From positions 62,001-126,000 of the forward strand of contig NZ_JBAMME010000199.1 in assembly GCF_039793925.1 (NCBI RefSeq): a stretch of 64,000 bases of DNA, written 5' to 3'. The number at the start of each line of letters is the position of its first letter. The first letter of the stretch is position 1. Shown here one piece after another: positions 55,314 through 62,935 of this stretch. The notes under the pieces are model-generated. The model was given only the letters and a program-made list of their open reading frames with translations. It made no database searches and was not told the origin of the DNA. Origin of the DNA: Thermogutta sp039793925. GTDB taxonomy: Bacteria; Planctomycetota; Planctomycetia; Pirellulales; Thermoguttaceae. Made by a program: the position numbers and the translations under genes.

Positions 55314-56537
55314 TCAACGGTCACCGGGACGTGCTGGCCAACCCTCGAGAGCTGACTGAAGATCGACGAGCTGGTGGACGGCGTTACACAAAACGTCGGC
55401 TGCGTAACGAATCTCTTCTTCCGTATTGAACCGACCAATCCCCACGCGGATGCTTGCCCGGGCCTCCGCTTCACTCAGCCCCAGAGCCAGCAACACATGA
55501 CTGGGTCGCGGGTCTGCCGAGCTGCACGCCGAACCTGAGCTCAGAGCCAACTCCGGAACATGAAGGAGCAAGGTCTCGCCCTCGATTCCGGGGAAGCGGA
55601 GATTGAGATTCCCTGGCAGCCGCCAATCCGGCCGGGACAAATCGGGTCCATTAAGTTGCACCCTATCGCCCAGTTGTTCCCGCAGTAGATTGAACAACAA
55701 GTCGCGGAGGTGCCGGAGTCGGGCCATTTCATGTTCCAGATCGGCCAGCGCAAGGGCCACGGCATGGGCAAAGCCTACGATCCCGGGGACATTGAGTGTG
55801 CCGCTTCGCAGACCTCGTTCGTGTCCTCCACCGTAGATGAGGGGTTCTATTCTGAACCCTGGCTGGCGCCGCCGGACGACGAGGGCTCCCACACCTTTCG
55901 GACCATAAACCTTATGGGCCGAGAGACTGATCAGATCCACCTCACGAAGTTCTTCGCGGAGAGGCACCTTACCAAGAGCCTGGACGGCGTCGACGTGGAA
56001 AATAATTTCCCGCTGTCGACAAAGAGCTGCGATTTCCCGAATCGGCTGCAGCGAACCCACCTCGTTATTGGCGGCCATAATCGATACCAGCCGTGTATTC
56101 GGTTTCAAGGCCTCTTCCACGGCTTCGGTCAGAACTCGCCCCGCTTGCGGATCGCCCTGTTGGACGGGAGGGATCAGGGTTACTGTATGACCTTCTTCCG
56201 CCAGCTTCTCCAGAGGCTCCAGAACAGAGGGGTGTTCGATCGACGAAGCAACCAGATGAGACCCGGGCGGAAGACATCGTCCCACTCCTAAAATGGCGAG
56301 ATTGTTGCTTTCAGTGGCCCCGCTGGTGAAAATCACGTCCCGAGGATCAGCGTCGACGGCTGCTGCTATTGTTTCCCTTGCTTTTTCGACTGCATCTTTC
56401 GCTCTTTCTCCAAACACGTGGGTGATGGAGGCCGCGTTACCATAGTCTTCACAGAAGTACGGCAGCATCGCGTCCCGCACCCGGGGATCGCACCGGGTCG
56501 TGGCGTGGTTGTCGAGATAAATGGGCGTTTGCACCAT
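55314..56537 (-). CDS. cysteine desulfurase (NifS/IscS family)
   Basis: This PLP enzyme removes sulfur from cysteine for Fe-S clusters and thiolated tRNA. Motifs are IYLDNHATTRCDPRV, FTSGATESNNLAI, EHPSVLEP, the PLP Lys in SLSAHKVYGPKG, RSGTLNVPGIVGFA and the catalytic Cys loop LSSGSACSSADPRPSHVL. The Cys loop is of the longer IscS/NifS type. At 407 aa it is full length. It is upstream of no scaffold gene; the Nudix-like gene and queA precede it on the same strand, perhaps a loose operon. Confidence 0.94.
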   Translation of the reverse strand: MVQTPIYLDNHATTRCDPRVRDAMLPYFCEDYGNAASITHVFGERAKDAVEKARETIAAAVDADPRDVIFTSGATESNNLAILGVGRCLPPGSHLVASSIEHPSVLEPLEKLAEEGHTVTLIPPVQQGDPQAGRVLTEAVEEALKPNTRLVSIMAANNEVGSLQPIREIAALCRQREIIFHVDAVQALGKVPLREELREVDLISLSAHKVYGPKGVGALVVRRRQPGFRIEPLIYGGGHERGLRSGTLNVPGIVGFAHAVALALADLEHEMARLRHLRDLLFNLLREQLGDRVQLNGPDLSRPDWRLPGNLNLRFPGIEGETLLLHVPELALSSGSACSSADPRPSHVLLALGLSEAEARASIRVGIGRFNTEEEIRYAADVLCNAVHQLVDLQSALEGWPARPGDR

Positions 56538-56547
56538 CGGGGTCGAC

Positions 56548-57198
56548 TCACGCTTTTTGCTGATCCACTTGTCCAGGGGGGACTACCCCGAAGACACCGG
56601 CCAGAGCGATCTGGGACCAGGTTTCGAACTCTGTCCAATTGTTCGCCAGTTGCTGAGGAGAGGCAAATCCGTGTCCGACGACATCGACTTCGCGCGGTGT
56701 CACAACCGGTTTTTCCAGCGACAATCGATAGACCACACCGAGATGGACCCGTCCCACCTCGGTTTGGTCGTCATTAATGAGCCCCACGCATTCCAAAGTA
56801 TAGGGCGAACCAATGATCACCTCTTCGCCAATCTCCCTCACCAGGGCCCGGTGAAATGCCTCAGCGCCATTCTCTGCATCTTCGCGGGAAATATGGCCCC
56901 CGATTCCGATACTGCGCTTGAGGCGCAGGCGACTCTCCCCCTGACCGCGTCCCCTGGTGTAGTGAAAAACTTCCCACCCGTCACCGTTCCCCCAGGCAAG
57001 AATGGCATACGGAATGATCTGCTTATAGGAGGGATCTGGTTCCACCAACCGGCGGGCCCGAAAGGAGGTCTTTTTTTCTGAAAAGATCTGGGGTATGTAG
57101 CGTTCCACTCGGTCTGTGAACCCCTGAAAATACCCTAACTCGTGAAAATAGCTGGTGGGAATGACGAGAACTTCTTCATCCATCGGATCCCGCTGCAT
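56548..57198 (-). CDS. Nudix-like hydrolase
   Basis: A segment GIGGHISREDAENGAEAFHRALVREIGEEV resembles a Nudix box with wider spacing before REIGEEV, within a fold of about 216 residues that begins LVIPTSYFHELGYFQGF. The Glu residues for metal binding are present. The start at MQRDPMDEEV is chosen because GTGAGG stands upstream; a longer frame (to 57288) nearly touches queA. It lies 11 bases before the cysteine desulfurase start, so the two are probably co-transcribed. The substrate, a nucleoside diphosphate derivative by family, is unknown. Confidence 0.75.
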   Translation of the reverse strand: MQRDPMDEEVLVIPTSYFHELGYFQGFTDRVERYIPQIFSEKKTSFRARRLVEPDPSYKQIIPYAILAWGNGDGWEVFHYTRGRGQGESRLRLKRSIGIGGHISREDAENGAEAFHRALVREIGEEVIIGSPYTLECVGLINDDQTEVGRVHLGVVYRLSLEKPVVTPREVDVVGHGFASPQQLANNWTEFETWSQIALAGVFGVVPPGQVDQQKA

Positions 57199-57289
57199 GC
57201 TAGCAAACCTCACTGTTTCTCCGTAATGAAAACGACGGGTTATTGATGGCCGCAGAAGTGCCCTTTCAGCCGAGCCAGAACGTGACACG

Positions 57290-58336
57290 TTATAGGATCA
57301 GCATCGCATCGCCATAGCTATAAAACCGATACTCTTCCCGAATGGCTTCTTCATAGGCACGCTTGATCAATTCATCTCCACCAAACGTTCGCACCAGAAC
57401 GAGAAGGGTCGTTTTGGGAAGATGAAAGTTCGTCATCAGGGCATCTACAATTTTGAACTTATAAGGCGGATGAATGTAGAGGTCGGTTCGCCCGGAAAAC
57501 GCCTGCAGCTTGCCGCTGGCAGCAGCCGTTTCCAAAAGTCGCGTCACCGTCGTGCCGACAGCCACCACTCGCCCGCCTTCTTTCCGGGCAGCGTTGATTT
57601 CTTCCACGACCTCCGGCGTGATTTCACCCCACTCGGAATGCATTTTGTGCTCTTCGATTCGCGAGGTCTTAATCGGGACGAAGGTGCCCAAACCCACATG
57701 AAGGGTCACGAAAAATATCTTGATGCCCTGTTTGCGTAGGGCGTTCAAAAGTTGTGGGGTGAAATGGAGCCCCGCCGTGGGGGCAGCAACGGCACCGGGG
57801 ACCTGGGCGTAGACCGTTTGATAGCGGGTTCGGTCTTCCTCCATCATTTGTCCCCCGCGAATGTAGGGGGGAAGCGGTACCCGACCGACGCGGTCCAGCG
57901 TCTGCCAGGTGTCCTCACTGGTGTCGGGACTGACCAGCCAGCCGCCGTCTGCAATTTTGCCGATGACAAAAAGCTTGATGTCGTCGCGGCCTTCCCGATT
58001 AATGAGCGTGATGGTCTCTCCCGGCCGTAGCTTCCCTCTAGTTTTCCCAATCACCTGCCAAACGCCGCTGGGGTCAGCTTCCACGAAGAGTCCTTCCCAG
58101 CGACCGCGGGTCTCGGTCCGGTAGCCCACTAGCCGGGCGGGAACAACCCGAGTGTTGTTCAGGACTAGCACATCCCCCGGTTGGAGGATCTCAGGTAAAT
58201 CCCGAACGTGGCGGTGCTCGATGCTCTGCGATTGGCGGTCCACCACCATAAGCCGGGCGTCGGCCCTATTCGGCAAAGGCCGCTGGGCGATTAGGTGTTT
58301 TGGCAGCGCGTAGTCGTACTCATTGATATCAATCAT
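57290..58336 (-). CDS. queA: S-adenosylmethionine:tRNA ribosyltransferase-isomerase
   Basis: QueA adds the cyclopentene ring to 7-aminomethyl-7-deazaguanine in tRNA, making epoxyqueuosine. Motifs are YDYALPKHLIAQRPL, DVLVLNNTRVVPARL, PGAVAAPTAGLHFT, LHVGLGTFVPIK and TNFHLPKTTLLVLVRTFGG. At 348 aa it is typical. The start MIDINEYDYALP matches the family; the frame is open 14 codons further. It is first in a minus-strand run with the Nudix-like gene and the cysteine desulfurase, all of which touch on tRNA or sulfur chemistry. Confidence 0.96.
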   Translation of the reverse strand: MIDINEYDYALPKHLIAQRPLPNRADARLMVVDRQSQSIEHRHVRDLPEILQPGDVLVLNNTRVVPARLVGYRTETRGRWEGLFVEADPSGVWQVIGKTRGKLRPGETITLINREGRDDIKLFVIGKIADGGWLVSPDTSEDTWQTLDRVGRVPLPPYIRGGQMMEEDRTRYQTVYAQVPGAVAAPTAGLHFTPQLLNALRKQGIKIFFVTLHVGLGTFVPIKTSRIEEHKMHSEWGEITPEVVEEINAARKEGGRVVAVGTTVTRLLETAAASGKLQAFSGRTDLYIHPPYKFKIVDALMTNFHLPKTTLLVLVRTFGGDELIKRAYEEAIREEYRFYSYGDAMLIL

Positions 58337-58725
58337 CGCATTCCCACGCCTGAGCGTGTTGTGGACAGAGTGGAACACCGGGGGTGCAGCCCGTTAGTTC
58401 ACGGAAGTTCACGGATTTTCCATGATTGTAGAGGCCCCCAGAGGCGGAGTGTACTGATCTTGTCGGGTATGTTAAACTTGAAGTAATCGACTGGCCCTTT
58501 TCCAAATCCCACAGGACTATAGCCGCCGACCCACGGGCCAAGTCGGAAAGGATGGGGCCAGGATGCACCTTAGGAACAGATTCTCCTACGTTCTGGATAT
58601 CCCTAAAATTTCAAGGGACGTCAGTGCATCATCGATGATCGTGCCACGAGTGAATGGTGGCGCTGAATATTCGATGAGAAATCATCTTGGTAGTGCTTTT
58701 ACGAGGAATGGCGCGGAGGTCGCCG
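58337..58725. other. divergent intergenic region between queA and prfB
   Basis: About 390 bases. A short plus-strand frame (58563-58754) overlaps prfB out of frame and has no family likeness. No convincing promoter is seen for either gene. Confidence 0.35.
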
Positions 58726-59857
58726 ATGGAACGAGAACTCGTCAATCGTGCTGAGGCCATTCGGGAGCGTTTGCTGCAGCTTCGCGACTCCCTTTGACTA
58801 CACTCACCGCAAGGCAAGGGAAGCCGAGATCGAACAGGCGATGAGCCAACCCTCCTTCTGGGGGGATCCCGAGAAATCTCAGGCGTTAGTTTCGGAGCTG
58901 AAGGAACTCCGCGCAATTCTCAAGCCCATGGATCAGGCCCTCAAGGAGCTGGAAGACGTTCAGGCCATGATCGAACTGGGCGAAGAGTCCCCGGAAATTG
59001 CCGCGGAATTGCCCCATGCGCTCCAGCGACTCGAAAAGCTGGTCGATGAGCTGGAGGTCAAGTCTCTGTTGAATGGGCCTCACGACTCATGCAACGCCAT
59101 CGTGAGCATTAATGCCCGGGATGGCGGAACTGATGCGCACGACTGGGCGGAAATGCTCCTGCGGATGTATATCAACTGGGCGGAGGCCAACGGCTACGAG
59201 GTGGAATTGCTGGACCGCGTAGATAACGACGTGGCGGGTATCAACAGTGCTACCATCGCGATCCGCGGGCCGATGGCCTACGGGTATCTCAAGGGCGAAA
59301 CAGGGATCCACCGTCTTGTGCGGATCAGCCCCTTCAACGCGGAGGGGAAACGGCAAACGAGCTTCGCCGCGGTGGACGTCAGCCCGGAAGTGAAAAACGA
59401 TACTGAAATCGAGATCCGAGAAGAGGATATCGAGGAAGACGTATTCCGGGCAAGCGGTCCCGGCGGACAGCACGTCAACAAGACGTCCAGTGCGGTGCGA
59501 ATCACGCACATTCCCACGGGCATTGTGGTAGCGTGCCAGAGTGAACGGAGCCAGCACCAGAACCGTGCCATGGCGATGAAGATGCTGCGTGCAAAACTGG
59601 CGCGGCTGGAAGAGGAAAAACGCGAAGCAGAACTGGCCGCGAAATACGAGGCGGCTCCCAAAGTGGGGTTTGGTTCCCAGATCCGCAGTTATTTCCAGCA
59701 TCCTGAACAGCGCATCAAGGATGCACGTACAGGTTACACCGAGACCAGTTTCCAGTCCGTCATGGATGGGGAAATTCAGGGATTCCTTGATGCCTATCTT
59801 CGGTGGAAAGCTGCGGAAGATGCCGCCCGTTTCCGCTCGCCGGTGAAGTCCAACTGA
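58726..59857 (+). CDS. prfB: peptide chain release factor 2, programmed +1 frameshift
   Basis: RF2 reads UGA and UAA stops. The first 23 codons (ATG at 58726, GGAGG six bases before) end at CTT TGA C (58792-58798). A +1 slip there joins the main frame, which continues DYTHRKAREAEIEQAM. The slip site is the CUU UGA C of the classical autoregulated prfB: low RF2 slows termination and allows the shift. The anticodon-like tripeptide SPF (LVRISPFNAEGKRQTSF) and the catalytic GGQ (ASGPGGQHVNKTSS) are present. The full product is about 376 aa. Unlike E. coli, no AGGGGG stimulator is seen just before the slip site. Confidence 0.95.
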
Positions 59858-59935
59858 GATAAACTCAGGCTGCCCACAAGAAAAACACCGTACGATGAGC
59901 CTCACCCTCCGGCTGTGGGCTGACCGGAGACCTGC

Positions 59936-60373
59936 ATGAACAACGAGGTGAACATGGCGGCCGATATGGACTACGACCGCATTGAGAATTTGCGACTGGA
60001 ATATACGGATCAGTACGTCACCGTGAATAGCCCGCGTCCGGAACTTGCCCGATTTAAAGGAAAAATTGGCCGGGTAATCACAATCAATTGGAATGGTCGG
60101 GCCCTTGTCCAGTTCGATTCTGCTGTCGATCGCGGCTGGTACGACATTGACCTTGACGACCTGCGGGTGGTGGATCCGCCGGCTCCGAAACCAGCGCAGG
60201 GGGCCTCGTCCTCAGCATCGGCCCCCAAGGAGGGCACGCAGCATGTGGAGTACAAACCTTCGGCTCTTGAGGTAGCGCGACAGGCCCGGGACAAAACATT
60301 TGCTCAACCCTCAGCGCAGGGAGGGACCCCGAGCGACGACCAGAGTTCGTCCAAAGAGATGACGCAATCGTGA
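59936..60373 (+). CDS. small conserved protein with SH3-like core, unknown function
   Basis: This 145-residue soluble protein has a core (about 25-75) reading TVNSPRPELARFKGKIGRVI, ALVQFDSAVDRGWYDIDLDDLRVVD. That pattern resembles a KOW/SH3-like barrel. The C-terminal half is Ser/Ala/Gln-rich and probably disordered. Two starts are possible: ATG 59936 (GGAG at six bases) and ATG 59954 (GAGGTGAAC just before). It follows prfB by about 80 bases on the same strand and may share its transcript. I do not know its function. Confidence 0.7.
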   Translation: MNNEVNMAADMDYDRIENLRLEYTDQYVTVNSPRPELARFKGKIGRVITINWNGRALVQFDSAVDRGWYDIDLDDLRVVDPPAPKPAQGASSSASAPKEGTQHVEYKPSALEVARQARDKTFAQPSAQGGTPSDDQSSSKEMTQS

Positions 60374-60480
60374 GGGGCATTAGGTAAATTTCCTCTCCCG
60401 CTGGAGCGCTCGGGCGACCTGCCGAGTTACGGAAGCACCTAAACGCTAACAGTCTCTTTGGCAATGAGTGTGATGAGTCT

Positions 60481-60828
60481 ATGAGCGGCCAGCAGGAATC
60501 TTTTCTTCAGGTCTTTGTGACGTTTCCGGATCGCGAATCGGCCGCGCGAGTCGCGCAGGCTCTGGTCGAGGAAGCACTGGCAGGTTGCGTGCAAATCGTG
60601 GGTCCAGTTCACAGTGTGTACCGGTGGGAAGGGAAAATAGAGTCGGCCGATGAATGGTTGTGTTTAATCAAGACTGCGACTTCGCGCTACGCTCAACTTG
60701 AGCAACGCATCCGGCAACTCCATTCCTATCAAGTGCCGGAAATTATCGCGGTACCGATTTCAGCGGGAAGTTCGGATTACTTGAAATGGTTAAGTGCCGC
60801 GACCGGGGAAACGAGCTCTGCTCCTTAG
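60481..60828 (+). CDS. cutA: divalent cation tolerance protein CutA
   Basis: CutA forms ferredoxin-like trimers implicated in metal tolerance. Family motifs are VFVTFPDRESAARVAQALVEE, LAGCVQIVGPVHSVYRWEGKI, EWLCLIKT and HSYQVPEIIAVPISAGSSDYLKWL. The key Cys (AGCVQ) and Trp-Glu-Gly are present. At 115 aa it is full length. It starts about 110 bases after the small conserved protein. Confidence 0.95.
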   Translation: MSGQQESFLQVFVTFPDRESAARVAQALVEEALAGCVQIVGPVHSVYRWEGKIESADEWLCLIKTATSRYAQLEQRIRQLHSYQVPEIIAVPISAGSSDYLKWLSAATGETSSAP

Positions 60829-61047
60829 AATCTGCGTTCATCCTGCTGTTGTCCTTTCCACGCGCAGCCGTGTACCGGCAGAGGATCCCCTGCAGGCAAT
60901 TTGGGGAACTTGCCATTTGAGGCTTGGCATCGCGCGGGTTCCGGGAAATAATGAGCGTAGTCCACCGGCCCAGCGCAGAGGTTTTGCTTTGTCGCCAAAA
61001 TGTTTGACATAGTCCGGACCCGGCTAACCCAGCACGAAAGGCTGCCT

Positions 61048-62400
61048 ATGAAGATTTCACCTCTTCTCCGTACGCGTGTTGTCACGATTTCTTCTCCTTG
61101 GACTCATCCATTGACGAGGAGTTCAAGTTTCTTATGGGATGCCCGTTTATGGACGCCGCAATTGCTGCTGGCGGCCAGCCTGGCGTTGTGTTTTTGGGGC
61201 TTTGGGTACGCCACGCCGGCTCGCGCCGAAGGTGCTGCCTCATCGGCACCCACCGGTCTGGCAGCACTTTCCCTAGAGGATTGCAAACGAGTGCTCGCGG
61301 AGGGCGACGAGGCAAGCAGACTGAAAGCGGTTGCAGCGCTGGAATCCATGGGGCAGGAGGCGGTGCCCGTGCTTCTCACAGCCCTCGATGATTCCCATGA
61401 CGCAGTGAGAGCGAGGGCCATCGTGGCGATCGGCAAGTTAGCACCCGCGCATGCCGAGGTGGCAGTCTCCAAGCTCCTGGAACTGGCCCAGAAGGATGGA
61501 GCGCAGGTGGATGAGTGGCCTAACTGGATACTGGCATTTAAAGCAATCGGGAAGTTTGGCGAAACGGCGTTGCCAACTCTTGATGAGCAGTGGAAAAACG
61601 CCTCGCCTGAAAAGAAGGCCGTGCTGTGCGTAGCGTATTCGGAATTGGGACCGGCGGCAGGCCCGGCTGTCCCAAAATTGATTGAACTGATTGAGGAAGA
61701 CAACTTGGTCAATCGCCGACAGGCGGTGGGGGCTCTCATGGCGATTGGTCCGGCGGCGGCCCCAGCCGTTCCGGTGCTTCGAAAGGCGCTCTACCACGAG
61801 GATTTTCACACCCAGTATTGGGCATGTCGCGCGCTGGGGGCCATCGGTGAACCGGCCCTTCCTGCCGTGCCGGACCTCATTGATCGGCTCAAGAATGGGG
61901 CCGCTTCTGTGAAACGCAACGCCGCGGCTGCACTGGGTAAGATCGGCCCGAAAATCGGTCCCGAGGCGATTCAGGCACTGATCGAAGCGGTGGACGATGT
62001 AGTGCAACCGGTCCGCGAACAGGCTGTCCTTGCATTGGGGCGGCTGGGACCCGATGTGGCTGGGTCTGCCCGGGAGGCGATTGAAAAATCCCACGCTCGT
62101 CGGCCGATTTATCCGGCCTCGGCCGCATGTTGGGCGATCTGGCGTCTCGGGGGGCCCTTCGAGCCACTCAAAAACAGCCTAATTTCTGACATTCGTGCTG
62201 GAATTTACCGCGATGAGGCGACGGAGATCGTTCTCACGATGGGCCGCGATGCCGAGCCCGTCATCAAAGAGCTGGAGGCGCTGGCCCGGTCGCTCGCCCA
62301 GAAAAAGTTGGCACCTCTGGAAGAGGAAGAGCTTGCCAATATCCAGCAGACATTGGCCGAAGTACGGACCGCCTGGCAGAGCGGCACGCCGGCCCGGTAG
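61048..62400 (+). CDS. secreted HEAT-repeat protein
   Basis: A basic N-region of about 35 residues and a hydrophobic segment (PQLLLAASLALCFWGFGYA, cut near ARAEGA) act as a long signal peptide. The mature protein is built of about nine HEAT/PBS-lyase-like helical repeats, with recurring AVPVLLTALDD, VRARAIVAIGKL, AVPKLIELIEED, RRQAVGALMAIG and VPDLIDRLKNG units. AAAGG precedes the ATG at 61048. At 450 aa it is typical of planctomycete HEAT scaffolds outside the cytoplasmic membrane. The binding partner is unknown. Confidence 0.88.
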   Translation: MKISPLLRTRVVTISSPWTHPLTRSSSFLWDARLWTPQLLLAASLALCFWGFGYATPARAEGAASSAPTGLAALSLEDCKRVLAEGDEASRLKAVAALESMGQEAVPVLLTALDDSHDAVRARAIVAIGKLAPAHAEVAVSKLLELAQKDGAQVDEWPNWILAFKAIGKFGETALPTLDEQWKNASPEKKAVLCVAYSELGPAAGPAVPKLIELIEEDNLVNRRQAVGALMAIGPAAAPAVPVLRKALYHEDFHTQYWACRALGAIGEPALPAVPDLIDRLKNGAASVKRNAAAALGKIGPKIGPEAIQALIEAVDDVVQPVREQAVLALGRLGPDVAGSAREAIEKSHARRPIYPASAACWAIWRLGGPFEPLKNSLISDIRAGIYRDEATEIVLTMGRDAEPVIKELEALARSLAQKKLAPLEEEELANIQQTLAEVRTAWQSGTPAR

Positions 62401-62660
62401 TTGGTCATCGTCACCTTTTCCCGGCAAGTAGCGGAGAGGTGCAAACCTTAGTCAGGATGTGCGCATGAGCGAGATTCAGCCCAGAGGGACGTGCTTGTCA
62501 GGTCCGCATTCCAACTGGTGGATCATGCTTTTCATTGGCCGGTCTCCAACTGCTCGGTTCTGTGGAGGTCAAATGCTAGGGGCAACTCATGAAAGGCCCC
62601 TACAACACATCGGCGTCTCTCACAGATTCTTAGAAAAAGTGGCAATAGGTCAAACTTTCG
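62401..62660. other. intergenic region with a hairpin and a shared repeat
   Basis: No gene is seen. TAGGGGC (62577-62583) and GCCCCTA (62596-62602) form a perfect 7-bp hairpin without a U tract. A stretch around 62480-62506 shares CGTGCTTGTCAGGTCCG with the structured element near 21840. Confidence 0.45.
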
Positions 62661-62666
62661 CGGCGC

Positions 62667-62695
62667 TTGCCGCTGACTACGGGCGGGAGTAAAAT
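62667..62695 (+). promoter_or_regulatory. promoter of the Met/Cys gene leader
   Basis: TTGCCG (62667-62672) and TAAAAT (62690-62695) are 17 bases apart. The start near 62702 falls exactly at the first base of the riboswitch-like fold. Confidence 0.6.
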
Positions 62696-62700
62696 GAGGC

Positions 62701-62746
62701 GTTATGGGATTTGCGGCCGCTTGCAGCCATATCTGCTAAAGTGCCA
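62701..62746 (+). ncRNA. SAM-II-like riboswitch
   Basis: The leader reads TATGG, GATTTG, a GC-rich loop, CTTGCAG, CCATA, then GCTAAA and GTGCC. TATGG and CCATA form the stem. GATTTG, TTGCA and GCTAAA are the conserved blocks of SAM-II (and the related SAM-V) aptamers. GGC in the loop and GCC at 62743-62745 can make the pseudoknot. It begins at the predicted transcription start, is followed by an intrinsic terminator and precedes a methionine-type PLP gene. High S-adenosylmethionine would be expected to lower expression. Identification is by eye; no covariance search was run. Confidence 0.65.
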
Positions 62747-62798
62747 TCGTCGTCCCTGGGTCGGCCGGTGGGCGGCGATTCAAACCGAAACGAGCTTG

Positions 62799-62834
62799 CC
62801 GCGACGGCCCGGTTGTTCGTCGCGGTTTTTATTT
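62799..62834 (+). terminator. intrinsic terminator in the Met/Cys leader
   Basis: CCGCGACG (62799-62806) and CGTCGCGG (62818-62825) form an 8-bp stem with an 11-base loop followed by TTTTTATTT. It lies between the riboswitch-like element and the gene, so it is likely an attenuator rather than an end-of-gene signal. Confidence 0.8.
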
Positions 62835-62935
62835 AGGCACACAAGTAGAGAGCAGCGAGCTGGTTCGGAGGAAAACCTGATTGCACCTTCCGTTGTTTAT
62901 TCCAGAGCTCTTTGACTGAAAGAAACGGTGTCACC

